In this document: positions 36,012 to 45,624 of the stretch, in pieces
Numbering within the stretch: position 1 is the stretch's first letter
Layout: each line of letters starts with the position of its first letter
DNA from: Palsa-504 sp963844625
GTDB taxonomy: Bacteria > Actinomycetota > Actinomycetes > Streptosporangiales > Streptosporangiaceae
Direction: 5' to 3'
Assembly: GCA_963844625.1 (NCBI GenBank)
Contig: CAWJPF010000018.1
Span: 372,001-436,000, forward strand
Length of the DNA: 64,000 nt
The notes under the pieces: model-generated
The model's input: only the letters and a program-made list of their open reading frames with translations
What the model was told of the DNA's origin: nothing
Databases searched by the model: none
Program-made: the position numbers and the translations under genes

Positions 36012-37913
36012 TCAGAACTCTCCGTCGTCCTCGCCATCGCGTGCGTTCGGGTCGCGCAGCGGCCGCAGCTCTGCAGGCGGCTGGGTGGTGAAGGCGTAGC
36101 GACCCAGGCAGTTGAGGTGCGCGCGCCCGAGCGGGGACAGCCGGGCGGCAGCCTCGTCGCGCACGGGCTGGCCGCTGCCGCGCAGGCTCTCCACGATGGC
36201 GTCGAGGTAACGGGTATTCCACAACACGACGGCGTTGAGGACCAGGCCGAGGGCGGCGAGCTGATCTTCCTGGCTTTCGCGATAGGCCTGCCGGATCTGG
36301 CCACGGTGGCCGCGGCAGATCTTCCGGCCGAGGCAGCGGCGGGATTCCTGCACGGTCAGTTGCCGGGTCATCCGCCGCTGGTAGCTGCCGTCAACGGGGT
36401 CGACGAGCGCGAGCAGGTGCAGGGTCTTGGCGATCCGGCCGTACTCGGCGAACGCCTGCCCGAGCGGGGTGGGGTGTCCGTCGCGGCCGAACATCCGCAA
36501 CAAGTCGTAGGCGCGGACCTGGCTGGTGACCAGCGACCCGGCCACGCGCAGCAGGTCTGGCCATTGGAGCGCCGCGCGCCAGTATCGCTGGCCGGGCAGG
36601 TCCGCGAAGCGGGGCGCGAAGCGGTAGTTCAGAATCGCGAACACGCCGAAGACCATGTCGCTGCAGGAGGCGTTGTCGGTGCCACGACCTCGGGCTTCGG
36701 GCCGGCGTCGAGGTTGAGCAGGGTGTCCAGGATGAACAGCGAGTCACGCGGGGTGCCGGGCACCACCATCTGCCCGATGCCGGCGACTTGGTCGTTGACC
36801 GCGTTGAGCCAGGTGATGCCGCGTTTGCAGCCGAAGTACTTCGGCGACGGGCCGGCGTTGATGGTGCGAACGGGCACGACGAACCGCAGCCCGCCGGCCG
36901 AGGCGAGTAGCCCACCGCCCCAGGCGCGCGCGATCGGGATCTGTGCCTGTGCGTCGATGAGCACCCCGCTGGCGGCGGCATGGTTCTCTGCGCACGTAGT
37001 ACTGGTCCACGTGCGCGAGCCGGGCGCGGCTCAGCACCTCCAGCAGCAGTTCAGGCAGGTCGACGCGCGGCATCATCGGCTGCGCCGTCGCACGCAGCCA
37101 GACCAGGCTGCCGGGTTCGCCGAGCGCGTCAAGGTGGTCGACGACCAGCCGGGCGCGGCCGTTCGGGCCGGGCACGACCCGGGCCCGCGCGTCGTCGCCG
37201 GCTTCCCCGAGGCGGGCTGCGGTCTGCTTCCACGCCGCGTCCAGCGTGATCAGCTGACGGGCCAGGTGCGCCGGCGCCGGGCCGGTGAGACTGAGCCCAG
37301 CCAGCACGTCCTCGCGGACCGCCGCCCGTCGAGCAGCAGCGCTCGCGGGCCGGCTTCGGCTCGCCCAGCCGCGCCAGCCGAAGCCTTGCTCCCCAGACCT
37401 GTGCGGGCTAGCACCTGCTGCCGATTGGCCGGGCTGTCGTCCACCCCGACACGGCCGGCCCCCAGCACGGCGAGCTGCTCTGCCCGTTGCAGCGCCTTGA
37501 CCATCTCCGGTCCCGAGCTGCGACGCGGCGAGCGGCGCAGCCGCTCCAGCTCCGGCACCCGCGACCCATCCGGGACCTGTAGCCGCGGATCTCCCAGGCA
37601 TGCTCATATGGCGTCTGCGGCCGCTGCACGTCCTCTTCACGCACGACGCATTACCGATCTCGAGCTGCCCGGCCAGGAACTCCACCGCCGGCCACGGCAC
37701 ATCCAGCGGATCCTCGAGGAAACGCCCCACCGCCCGCACCGTGCCCAACTGCACCGCGAAGCCAAGGCGATGGTGATCCGATCGGCGACGCGCGAGCAGG
37801 TTCCGATCGACGTCATCGAGGTAAAAGAAGCACTCGACCTCAGGCGCCGGCAACTCGCCGGTGAACCGGCCATACGCACCAACCTGCTCATCGGACAGGA
37901 ACTCCGCCGGCAT
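36012..37913 (-). pseudogene. Tn3-family transposase, multiply frameshifted and deleted
   Basis: The N-terminus (from 37913) is MPAEFLSDEQVGAYGRFTG, then DVDRNLLARRRSDHHRLGF; the C-terminal DDE part is in two other frames: PVRTINAGPSPKYFG (36629-36964) and MVFGVFAILNYRFAPRFADL up to 36012. The total span of about 634 codons against about 1,000 for intact TnpA, plus at least three frame changes (near 36670, 36975 and 37400-37650), shows a dead element. Terminal inverted repeats, resolvase and passenger genes were not identified. Confidence 0.8.
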
Positions 37914-38060
37914 GAATCAAGACCGTAGACCCCGGGCAACGCGACCACTCAGAGCCCGCAAGATCGTTCTCACCGCTAATGGCTGTTCCGTTGTTCAACC
38001 CCGAGATTCTTCCAGTGACTGAGGGCGAGGAATAACGTCTCGTTCTTCTCAATGAGATTT

Positions 38061-39509
38061 TTATGCGGAACGGATCGTGGTTTCTGCTGCGGCGCCCGCC
38101 GTGCTGCCCACGGTGACGACGGCGCGGGTTCCGCCGCCCGGGGCCTCGGTGAGCACGATGGTGGCGCCGTGGGCGGTCGCGATCTCCCGGGCGATGGCCA
38201 GCCCGAGCCCGGCTGACCTGCTGGCCTGCTCCCGGCTGGCGTCCAGCCGGACGAACCGGCCGAACACCCGCTCCCGCTCCTCCTCCGGGATGCCGGGGCC
38301 GTCGTCGGCGATCTCGACCACGATGCCCTCCGGCCTGGCGGCGGCGGTGATGAGCACCCGGTGGCGGGCGTACCGGACCGCGTTGTCCAGCAGGTTGCGG
38401 AACATCCGCGACAGGTCCTCCGGGTTCCCGGTCGTGGCCGTCCCGGGCGCAACGGAGAGGCCGATGCTGACGCCCGGCGCCGGGGTGGCGGCGGCGAGGT
38501 CGGCCAGCAGCGCGGCCAGGTCCACCGGCTGGCGGCGCGCCGCGAGCCGGTGCGCGTCGGCCTTAGCCAGCACCAGCAGCTCGGCGATGAGCTGCTCCAG
38601 GCGCTGCGACTGCCGCACGGCCCGGCGCGCGATCCCCGGCCACGGCGCGCGGTCCGGGTGGGACAGGCCCACCTCCAGCCCGGTGCGGATCGCGGTCAGC
38701 GGGCTGCGCAGCTCGTGCGAAGCGTCGGCGACAAAGCGGCGCTGCCGGGCCGCCGAGTCCTCCAGCCGGGCCAGCATGTCGTTCATCGTGCGGGCCAGGC
38801 GGCCGATCTCGTCGTCGGTGCCGGGCTCTGGGACACGCAGCGACAGGTCGGCGCTGGTGATCGCGGTGACCGCGCCGCGGATCTGCTCCACCGGGCGCAG
38901 CGCGCGCCCGACGACCAGCCACACTGTGCCGCAGGCCAGCACCAGCAGGAACGGCACGCCGATGATCAGCAGCCGGGCGAACGTCTGGTCGACCTGGCTG
39001 CGCAGGTAGGTGCTGGTGATGGTGATGATGGTGACCGGCTGGCCGCCGACCGTGGCGTGCTCGCCGTAGTCGGACAGATCGCTGGGCATCCCGGCGCGGT
39101 CCGCGGCCGGCTGCCGGACCGGCGTGGCCGAGCCCGGCGCGAGCGTGTAGAGCGCGGGCTGGTGGGCCAGGTTCCGCGGGTAACCGGCCAGCACGGTGCC
39201 GTCCGGCGCGAGGACCTGCGCCTGGTCGGTCGGGTCGAGGACCGAAGGGGGCAGCATCCGGGTCCGATGCCAGCTGGCCGCGGACTGCTCGATCTGGGTG
39301 GCGTAGGTGCGCAGCTGGCCTTGTATCGTGCTGTCGGCAGAGTTCAGCTGCAGCCGGTACATCACCACCAGGCCCAGCACTACCGCCGCGGTGAGCGCCA
39401 GGCCGGCCACCACGGTGACCCGGGCGCGGACCGTGCCGGGACCAGCCCGGCGGACCAGCCGCCGCCAGCCCCCGGGCGGCGCGCTCACCCGGCCGGCGCC
39501 CGCGGTCAT
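38061..39509 (-). CDS. two-component sensor histidine kinase (HisKA, HAMP)
   Basis: 482 aa with two membrane helices (about residues 28-50 and 180-205) enclosing an extracytoplasmic sensor domain. A HAMP linker (RALRPVEQIRGAVTAI) precedes the phospho-acceptor box FVADASHELRSPLTAIRTGL; the N-box (FRNLLDNAVRYA), G1 (EIADDGPGIP) and G2 (SAGLGLAIAREI) motifs follow. It senses an unknown envelope signal and phosphorylates the OmpR-type regulator whose gene overlaps its start (ATGA, 39506-39509). Confidence 0.9.
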   Translation of the reverse strand: MTAGAGRVSAPPGGWRRLVRRAGPGTVRARVTVVAGLALTAAVVLGLVVMYRLQLNSADSTIQGQLRTYATQIEQSAASWHRTRMLPPSVLDPTDQAQVLAPDGTVLAGYPRNLAHQPALYTLAPGSATPVRQPAADRAGMPSDLSDYGEHATVGGQPVTIITITSTYLRSQVDQTFARLLIIGVPFLLVLACGTVWLVVGRALRPVEQIRGAVTAITSADLSLRVPEPGTDDEIGRLARTMNDMLARLEDSAARQRRFVADASHELRSPLTAIRTGLEVGLSHPDRAPWPGIARRAVRQSQRLEQLIAELLVLAKADAHRLAARRQPVDLAALLADLAAATPAPGVSIGLSVAPGTATTGNPEDLSRMFRNLLDNAVRYARHRVLITAAARPEGIVVEIADDGPGIPEEERERVFGRFVRLDASREQASRSAGLGLAIAREIATAHGATIVLTEAPGGGTRAVVTVGSTAGAAAETTIRSA

Positions 39510-40180
39510 GCCTGGTCCCGGATGATGTAGCCCTCGCCGCGCACGGTCTGGATCGCCAGCAGCAGGCCGGGCCGTTCGATCTTGCGGCGCAGCCGGTGCA
39601 TGAGGACCTCGACGACGGCCGGCTCGCCGTCGAAGTTGACGTCCCAGCAGTGCTCGAGCAGCTCGGTCTTGGACACCACATGTCCCTTGTGCCGCAGCAG
39701 GTACTCCAGCACCGCGGCCTCCCGGCTGGTCAGGTCCAGCGGGGCACCGTCCCGCGTGGCGGTGCAGGCGGCCGGATCCAGCGCCAGGCCGGCCGCGGCC
39801 AGCACCACTGGCCGCGCACCGAGCGTGCGGCGGGTCAGCGAGCGCAAGTGGGCGAGCAGGACCGGGTAGGAGAACGGCTTGGGCAGGTAGTCATCCGCCC
39901 CGCTGTCCAGCCCCTCGGCGTGGTCCAGGTCGTCGTCCATCGCGGTGAGCATCAGGATCGGCGTCCACCGGCCCGCCTCGCGCAGCCGCGTGGCTACCTG
40001 GTAGCCGTCCAGGCCGGGCAGCATCACGTCCAAGACGATGACGTCGTAGGCGTTCTCGGTCGCCTTCCACAGCCCGTCGACGCCGTTGCCGGCCACGTCC
40101 ACGACGTAGCCCTCCGCCGTCAGCCCCCACGACAGGGCCTCGGCGGTGTCCCGCTCGTCCTCGACCACCAGCACGCGCAT
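39506..40180 (-). CDS. OmpR/PhoB-type response regulator
   Basis: 224 aa. Receiver: VVEDERDTAEAL, phospho-Asp in DVIVLDVMLPGLDGYQ (about 51), Thr/Lys switch (LTAMDDD, DDYLPKPFSYP). C-terminal winged helix: LDLTSREAAVLEYLLRHKG, then VVEVLMHRLRRKIE and the closing VRGEGYIIRD hairpin. It is the first gene of the regulator-kinase operon. Intergenic 40181-40385 (205 bp) separates it from the DUF2127-type gene; the target genes are unknown. Confidence 0.92.
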   Translation of the reverse strand: MRVLVVEDERDTAEALSWGLTAEGYVVDVAGNGVDGLWKATENAYDVIVLDVMLPGLDGYQVATRLREAGRWTPILMLTAMDDDLDHAEGLDSGADDYLPKPFSYPVLLAHLRSLTRRTLGARPVVLAAAGLALDPAACTATRDGAPLDLTSREAAVLEYLLRHKGHVVSKTELLEHCWDVNFDGEPAVVEVLMHRLRRKIERPGLLLAIQTVRGEGYIIRDQA

Positions 40181-40385
40181 GATCTATCATCCCCCGGATC
40201 CCGGTTGCCGCGCGGCCAGCTGCGTGCGCGGTCAGAACGGTAGGCACTCGAGGATCGCCATCACGACCTCAGCGGTGGGATGGGCCAGGGCGGCGAGCCT
40301 GGCGGTCAGGGCGGCGGGCCGGGCGTTCCCGGCGGCCGGCGCCTCGCTCGCGACCTGGCCAGCGGGTACCTGGGCGGGCAGCGTG

Positions 40386-41294
40386 TCACGCGTGGAGCTT
40401 CTCACGGTCTTCCTCCGGTGTCTCGGATGTGGTGGCGGGCGTTGAGTGCGCCTCGGCCGGCTCGGTCGCCGGACCGGCCGGCGGTGGGTCCGGGAAGGCC
40501 GCGTCGGCGCGCTCCTCGAGCCGGGCCATGGCCTTCCTCGCCGCGGTGAGCGCGGCCTGCTCCTCCTCGATGACCGACGCGGAGCGCAATCTCGCTTCGC
40601 AGGCAGTCTTGCCGCCGCGGACGCCGAACAGCCGCCTGGTCCAGACCAGGTAGGCGACCAGCAGCAGGTTGATCACGAGCGCCGCGACCCGCAGCCAGGT
40701 GATCTTCCCGGTCAGGTCGTAGATCTCGTACGGCAGGAAGATCGAGGTCGCCGCTGCGGCCAGGTACTCGCCCCACCGCTGGCCCAGCCACAGCCCGGCG
40801 GCTTCGGCTAGCTCGATCAGGGCATACACGGCCAGCCCGGCGGCCAGCAGGGTGAGCAAGCGCGGGCTGAGCGCGAACGCATGGTGGACCAGCCCGAGCA
40901 GCTTGGAGTGGCTGACGTTGAAGCCGAGATCGGTGTACAGGGCACGGATGGCGGGCAGGGCATGGTCATAGGCCCGCTGGATCCCGGCCCGGTCGGACGT
41001 GAACCGCCACGCCCCGTAGGCCGCGCCGCCCACGATCAGGAAGCGGAGGAACCGCTCCACCGCGAACACGCGCAGGATCAGCTCGCCGCGCAGTTCCTTG
41101 CCCCGGCGGATCAGCGGCGCCGCCGCGGCCGGGCCGCCGCCGCGCGGCCCGCCGGCCACGAACACCCCGCAGCGCAGGCACCGCCAGGCCGTTCCGCCCG
41201 CGGTCGGGGCCATCAGCCGGCCCCGCAGCTGCGGTTCGTCCGGCGCGTAGGTCACGTGCCCTCGGCGGGCACAGCCGAACAGGTTCCAGTCCAT
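40386..41294 (-). CDS. DUF2127-like membrane protein with N-terminal zinc-ribbon-like CxxC
   Basis: 302 aa from ATG 41294 (GAGGAG 6 nt upstream). The N-terminus has a Cys cluster (FGCARRGH ... WRCLRCGVF) that may bind zinc. From about residue 75 a DUF2127-type region follows: RVFAVERFLRFLIVGGAAYG and LIELAEAAGLWLGQRWGEYL, with four hydrophobic segments. The C-terminal about 60 residues form a charged coiled-coil-like tail (EEEQAALTAARKAMARLEE). Function unknown; it lies on the same strand as, and upstream of, the OmpR-type system. Confidence 0.75.
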   Translation of the reverse strand: MDWNLFGCARRGHVTYAPDEPQLRGRLMAPTAGGTAWRCLRCGVFVAGGPRGGGPAAAAPLIRRGKELRGELILRVFAVERFLRFLIVGGAAYGAWRFTSDRAGIQRAYDHALPAIRALYTDLGFNVSHSKLLGLVHHAFALSPRLLTLLAAGLAVYALIELAEAAGLWLGQRWGEYLAAAATSIFLPYEIYDLTGKITWLRVAALVINLLLVAYLVWTRRLFGVRGGKTACEARLRSASVIEEEQAALTAARKAMARLEERADAAFPDPPPAGPATEPAEAHSTPATTSETPEEDREKLHA

Positions 41295-41906
41295 CTGCTG
41301 CTCCTCATGATTCGGCGTCAGCGAAGTTCTTTGCCTCACCTGACGGACAGGCGCCGCCGCTCCGGTACGGGGCTGGCACGGTGCCGTCCGTTACCGGCTG
41401 CCGAGCAGGGTGAGCGCCTCGGCGACGCCGGGGTGGTGTCCGGTGGACAGGCCGTGCGCCGCAGCGTGATGACCAGCTCATCGTGATCCCCTCCCTGCGA
41501 TCAGCGCTATGCTCATGGCACCAAGCTAAGAAGCCGAACCTTTCCGTTCGCTTACGGCGCCCCGCCGCTCAATAGGTGAACGCGGTCGCTTGTTCCCCCG
41601 CCGATACACCGCCTGCTCGGTGACGTACTTCGGGGTGAGCGCCGTGGCGCGCCGCTGACGCGGTATCAACTGGCCGGTGCCGGTCCCGCCGTGACCGTCC
41701 AGGCCACAGCAGACGAGGACGTGCTCGCCCCAGCCGCTCGTGGCCTGAGCCGCCCGGCCTACCGAGACGGCCGTCCCGGAATCGGTCGTTTCCGGGACCG
41801 CCCCGGAAACGCCTCGGAAACCCCGGGAAGTCGTCCCGGAAACTAGTCCCGGAACTGCGTGTCGCTCGACTGGTTCCGGGATGAGTCTGCTGCGGGGTCG
41901 GCGCGC
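41295..41906. other. intergenic region with a cluster of CCCGGAA motifs
   Basis: No gene is supported. Between 41774 and 41881 the motif TCCCGGAA or its complement occurs about six times, partly as TCCCGGAA-N7-TTTCCGGGA (41774-41797). It may be a protein-binding array, or a relic. A short remnant-like frame near 41400-41500 (minus strand, ending GVAEALTLLGSR) is unidentified. Confidence 0.4.
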
Positions 41907-42467
41907 TCATTCCGCCGGACGGGTACTCAGCTGTTCGGCGGTGAATACCAGCGGCTCGATGGAGCGCTGGGCCCGGGTGAGGATGACAGCACCTTCGGCG
42001 GCGTACATCAGCAACGTCGCCCGGCGGGCAGCTTCGTCAGGTCCCAGCCCGGCCTTCCTGAAACGGGCTGCGAGCGCATCGCTCGTGGCGTCGAACGCCT
42101 CCTTCGCCCGTTCGAGGATGCTGGGCTCGTGTCCCCCGGTGACGGCCCCGGTTACGGCGCAGCCGGCGCGGAAATCGGTGCCTTCGACCACCCGTTGCCA
42201 GATGCCGAGGTAACCGGCGACCACGTCGTCCGGATCCTTCGCGTCAATCGCGCCGATCTGCTCCTGCATCCACTGCCGGGAGTGGTCGATGGCGAGCTCG
42301 ATCAGCTCCGTGCGACCCCGGGGGAAATGATGGTAGACCGACCCGCGCGGCGCCCCGGTCCGCGCAAGCACTTCGCGGGTGGACATGCCCTCGAGCCCCC
42401 GCTCCGCGATCAGCAGCCACGCCGCCTCGATCATCGCCTCGCGCACACTCTTCGGCACGCCCGTCAT
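41907..42467 (-). CDS. TetR family repressor
   Basis: 186 aa. The N-terminal helix-turn-helix is AAWLLIAERGLEGMSTREVL, then TGAPRGSVYHHFPRGRTELI. The C-terminal ligand domain matches the LmrA/YxaF-like TetR group (GIWQRVVEGTDFRAGCAVTG). It is divergent from the metallo-hydrolase gene, with a 35-bp palindrome in the 108-bp gap, so it very likely represses that gene and itself. The inducer is unknown. Confidence 0.9.
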   Translation of the reverse strand: MTGVPKSVREAMIEAAWLLIAERGLEGMSTREVLARTGAPRGSVYHHFPRGRTELIELAIDHSRQWMQEQIGAIDAKDPDDVVAGYLGIWQRVVEGTDFRAGCAVTGAVTGGHEPSILERAKEAFDATSDALAARFRKAGLGPDEAARRATLLMYAAEGAVILTRAQRSIEPLVFTAEQLSTRPAE

Positions 42468-42501
42468 TGTCCCCGATCAATCCTCACGTCAGCTACCAGC
42501 C

Positions 42502-42536
42502 CCTAGATTATGCTATGTTACATAGCATAATCTAGG
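42502..42536. promoter_or_regulatory. TetR operator, perfect 16-bp inverted repeat
   Basis: The arms CCTAGATTATGCTATG and CATAGCATAATCTAGG are exactly complementary around a 3-bp centre (TTA). The site lies 35 bp upstream of the TetR start and 39 bp upstream of the metallo-hydrolase start, with AT-rich -10-like hexamers inside. This is a textbook TetR autoregulatory site. Confidence 0.85.
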
Positions 42537-42575
42537 TGACCGGACCTCGGCCACTGACACCCGGAGGTAATCACC

Positions 42576-43433
42576 ATGAGTCCAGCAGCCCTCACCGTCG
42601 ACGTCTACGTCGCGCCGATGCGCCCGTTCGCCGGCGCCCCCGGCCAAGGACCGGGCGACGACCCGATGTGGTCACCCATGTCCAGCACCCTGGTCGCGGG
42701 CGCCGAGCAGGGCATCCTCGTCGACACGCTCCTCACCCTCGGCCAGGTCGACGCGCTCGCCGAGTGGGTGCACGGCTTCGGCAAGCGCATCACCGGCGTC
42801 TACATCACCCACGGCCACCAGGACCACTGGATCGGCCTGGCCCGCCTCCAGGAGCACTTCCCCGAGGCCCGCGGCATCGCCACCCCCGAGGTCGTCCGGC
42901 GCGCCACGTTCGAGGCCACCGACCCGGGCCTGTCCGCCTATTGGAAGGCCAGCTTCCCCGGCGAACTGCCCGAGACCGCGGTGCTGCCCGAGGCGCTGAC
43001 CACCGACGAGTTCGAACTGGAAGGCCAGCTGCTGCGGGCGGTGTCCGTCGGCCAGGGAGACACCGAGTTCTCCACTGTCTTGCACGTGCCGTCCGCCGCC
43101 GCCGTGGCAGGCGGCAACGTCGTCTACAACGGCGTGCACATGATGACCGCCGAGACCGACCAGAACAGCCGCGAGGCATGGATCGCCAGCCTGGACGCCG
43201 TCGCCGCCCTGAACCCGCAGATCGTCGTGGCGGGGCACAAGAGCGTCGGCGCGCCCGACCTGCCCGAGAGCATCGGCGCGAGCCAGCAGTACCTGCGCGA
43301 CTTCAGCCGCATCGTCAACGAGGGCGGCAGCGTCGAGGACGTCGTGAACGCCATGCTCAAACTGCACGGCGACCGGGACAACCCCCGCACCCTGTGGCAC
43401 TCCGCCCGCACCGCCGTCGCCAAACGGGGTTAA
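42576..43433 (+). CDS. metallo-beta-lactamase fold hydrolase
   Basis: 285 aa with GGAGGT upstream of ATG 42576. The metal motif is THGHQDHWIG (HxHxDH), with a later His in GVHMM and GHK (VVAGHKSVGAPD) as the third-site histidine region. Residues 1-70 carry the first beta-sheet with GILVDTLLTLGQVDALAEW. Such enzymes hydrolyse esters, lactones or thioesters in the cytosol; no signal peptide. Controlled by the divergent TetR gene, it may degrade the molecule sensed by that repressor (inference). Confidence 0.87.
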   Translation: MSPAALTVDVYVAPMRPFAGAPGQGPGDDPMWSPMSSTLVAGAEQGILVDTLLTLGQVDALAEWVHGFGKRITGVYITHGHQDHWIGLARLQEHFPEARGIATPEVVRRATFEATDPGLSAYWKASFPGELPETAVLPEALTTDEFELEGQLLRAVSVGQGDTEFSTVLHVPSAAAVAGGNVVYNGVHMMTAETDQNSREAWIASLDAVAALNPQIVVAGHKSVGAPDLPESIGASQQYLRDFSRIVNEGGSVEDVVNAMLKLHGDRDNPRTLWHSARTAVAKRG

Positions 43434-43530
43434 CCAGCTGGTCACCGGAGGCAAACGGCCACGGGAGCGCCTGCCCCGCGCGCGCCCGTGGCTGGCCGCC
43501 AGCTGGCCCGGCAGCTGGCCGGCCCGGGCG

Positions 43531-43803
43531 GGACTGGTGGGCCGGCTGACCAAGGTCGTGCTCGAGGGCGGCCCTGGAGGGCGAGATGGACGCCCGCTTG
43601 GGCTATGCGAAGCGCGATACGGTCGGGCGGGACGGCGAGAACTCCGGCATCGGGCCAAGATCGTGCTCACCGATGTGGGTCTGGTGGAGATCGACGTGCC
43701 GCGGGGACCGGGATGCCTCGTTCAACTGGGCGATCGTGGCCAAGCGGCAGCGGCGGCTGGGCGAGATCGATGACCTGGTGATCTCGCTGGTGACTAGGAG
43801 TGC
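43531..43803 (+). pseudogene. IS256-family transposase fragment
   Basis: Three frames together spell an IS256 (Mutator-like) transposase N-terminal region: GRLTKVVLEG, MDARLGYAKRDTVGRDGENS, KIVLTDVGLVEIDVPR, and IVAKRQRRLGEIDDLVISLV. Each is separated by a one- or two-base shift. Only about 90 of about 420 residues remain. Confidence 0.7.
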
Positions 43804-43906
43804 GGGGACATGCTGGGCCTGGCGCGGCACATGAAGATAGACGACGACCTGGTGCCCCGCGCGCTGAGGTTCTGTCCCGTCATGCACAGCCACAGCACTC
43901 CCGCCT

Positions 43907-44094
43907 GTGGTCGGGCTAGGCACCTGGCAGCGGCTGGAGGCCGCAGCCGCCTCCGGCCAGCACCGCGAGCTCATCGAGGCTGCCATCTCGGCCAGCATCC
44001 GGCTCATCGACACCTGACCCATGTACGGCGACGCCGATCGGCTGCTCGCCGACGCGCTCGGCGCCACGGCGTGTCGCACCACCAGAAAACCCAC
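43907..44094 (+). pseudogene. aldo/keto reductase N-terminal remnant with nonsense codon
   Basis: The frame reads VVGLGTWQRLEAAAASGQHR, ELIEAAISASIRLIDT, stop (TGA), PMYGDADRLLADALGA. This is the N-terminal TIM-barrel part of an aldo/keto reductase; the stop falls in the usual DTSPMYG motif right before the catalytic Tyr region. Nothing after about 60 residues is recognisable. Confidence 0.65.
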
Positions 44095-44245
44095 TTCCGC
44101 CGACCAGGCACAACATCCTCGACGCTGGCTGAATAGCTAGCTGCAGACTGCCTGCCGGGAACCCCCGGCTTTCTCGACCCGCCCACCCGACGCTCGCCTG
44201 CAGGCGGCTAGAAGCAAGATCCCGGAGAAGACCCATCCTGGACAG

Positions 44246-44264
44246 TTAGGTAAGGCTAACCTAA
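44246..44264 (+). promoter_or_regulatory. iron box (DtxR/IdeR/DmdR operator)
   Basis: TTAGGTAAGGCTAACCTAA is a 19-bp site differing at one position from the known consensus TTAGGTTAGGCTAACCTAA. It lies about 95 bp upstream of the siderophore-interacting protein start, so that gene should be repressed by Fe(II)-bound DtxR-type regulator. Confidence 0.88.
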
Positions 44265-44340
44265 ACTATGCGGGTCGGCGCCGCTGGACACACGCGGCGC
44301 TGCCGGTATGCCGCTTGGCACGTTCAACGGAAAGGTGATG

Positions 44341-45177
44341 ATGAGCGAATCGGCGACCACCCTGGCGGCCCGTCCCCGGCCGGCGCGCCCGCAGGCGATT
44401 CTCGCCGTGCTGCACAGGGAGTGGCTCAGCCCGCACACGGTACGGATCACCGCCGGCGGCCCAGGCTTCGAGGCGTTGCGCATGAACGAGTTCACCGACA
44501 AGTACGCGAAGATCATCTTCGCTGACCCCGGCCTGGGGCTGACGCCGCCCTACGACCTGGCGGCCCTGCGGGAGTCGCTGCCGCCTGACCGGCAGCCGGT
44601 GACCCGCACATACACCCTGCGGCGGGCCGACGCGGAGCGCCAGCAAGTCGCGATCGACTTCGTGGTGCACGGTGACAAGGGGATCGCCGCGCCGTGGGCG
44701 GCGCACGCGGAGCCCGGCGACATCCTCACCCTGTCCGGTGCCGGCGGTGCCTACCGTCCAGATCCCGGCAGCGACTGGCACCTGTTCGCAGGGGATGAGT
44801 CGGCTCTGCCCGCGATCTGCTCCGCCCTGGAGGCGCTGCCCGGCGATGCGCGCGGCATCGCCTATCTCGAGACGTCCGACCCCGGCGAGTACCTCGATGC
44901 GACGCTGCCAGGCGGCGTGGAGGTCAGCTGGCTGCACCGGCCCGAGCCCGGCAGCCAGCCCCGGCTGCTCGCCGACGCGCTGCTGGCCGGGCCCTGGCTC
45001 TCCGGCCGGGCCGACGTGTTCGCCCATGGGGAGCGGGAGTCAATGAAAGCGGTCCGTGCGGCTCTCAAAACCCGGCTCGGCGACGATGACCAGCTATCCC
45101 TGTCGGGCTACTGGGCATCCGGCCGGACCGAAGACGTGTTCCAGTCAGAGAAGCGCCAGCCGACCGGGCAGATCTAG
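44341..45177 (+). CDS. siderophore-interacting protein (FAD-dependent ferric-siderophore reductase)
   Basis: 278 aa. The N-terminal FAD-binding barrel has HTVRITAGGPGFEA and the flavin motif RTYTLRRAD; the middle has VHGDKGIAAPWAAHAEPGD; the C-terminal NAD(P)H domain has AGDESALPAICSALEAL and ends with SGYWASGRTEDVFQSEK. Enzymes of the ViuB/YqjH type reduce ferric siderophores in the cytosol to release iron. GGAAAGG precedes the double ATG at 44338/44341; an upstream in-frame ATG at 44308 lacks a site. The iron box upstream agrees with the role. No siderophore uptake genes are adjacent. Confidence 0.9.
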   Translation: MSESATTLAARPRPARPQAILAVLHREWLSPHTVRITAGGPGFEALRMNEFTDKYAKIIFADPGLGLTPPYDLAALRESLPPDRQPVTRTYTLRRADAERQQVAIDFVVHGDKGIAAPWAAHAEPGDILTLSGAGGAYRPDPGSDWHLFAGDESALPAICSALEALPGDARGIAYLETSDPGEYLDATLPGGVEVSWLHRPEPGSQPRLLADALLAGPWLSGRADVFAHGERESMKAVRAALKTRLGDDDQLSLSGYWASGRTEDVFQSEKRQPTGQI

Positions 45178-45624
45178 CATCGCGGATGAGGCACCCCGAT
45201 TCGTTCGGGATAAGGGATTTTGAATTACCCAGCTGAGGCGATCTCCCGGGGCTGCGCCAGGGCGGCCCTCCCAGTGCGCTGGGAGTACGGCTGATCCTGA
45301 CCTATCGGTATGCCGACGGTTCTCACCGGCAAGCACCGGGCGCTTGACCGGCCCGGGGCCCGTGCCGCGACCTGCGTCCCTGAGCGACAGCCACAAGGCC
45401 CAAAAACGGCTTCGCGCGAGTACACGGGTCAGCCACCCACCGACCCAGGCCTAGCAGCCACCGTTGGGATCGCCGACACGCCATGCTTGCGCCGCCCAGC
45501 ACACCGGCCTGAAGAGCGGACACCAAGACCTTCCACTACCCGACACGGATTTGCCAGGGATTCTCAGTTCTAACGTTCCGTCTAACATCTTGTTAGAAAC
45601 GGCACGCACGAGATCCGTAGAGGC
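45178..45624. other. intergenic region with a short palindrome
   Basis: 447 bp without a supported gene. A perfect 7-bp inverted repeat TCTAACA-TCT-TGTTAGA lies at 45581-45597, with a related GTTCTAAC half nearby (45568-45575); it could be an operator or a recombinase core site. Confidence 0.4.

Noticed and set aside
35967..37928. 653-codon open frame on the plus strand
   Set aside because: It is antisense to a Tn3 transposase relic whose minus-strand frames show clear family motifs; the plus product is Gly/Arg/Pro-rich without features.
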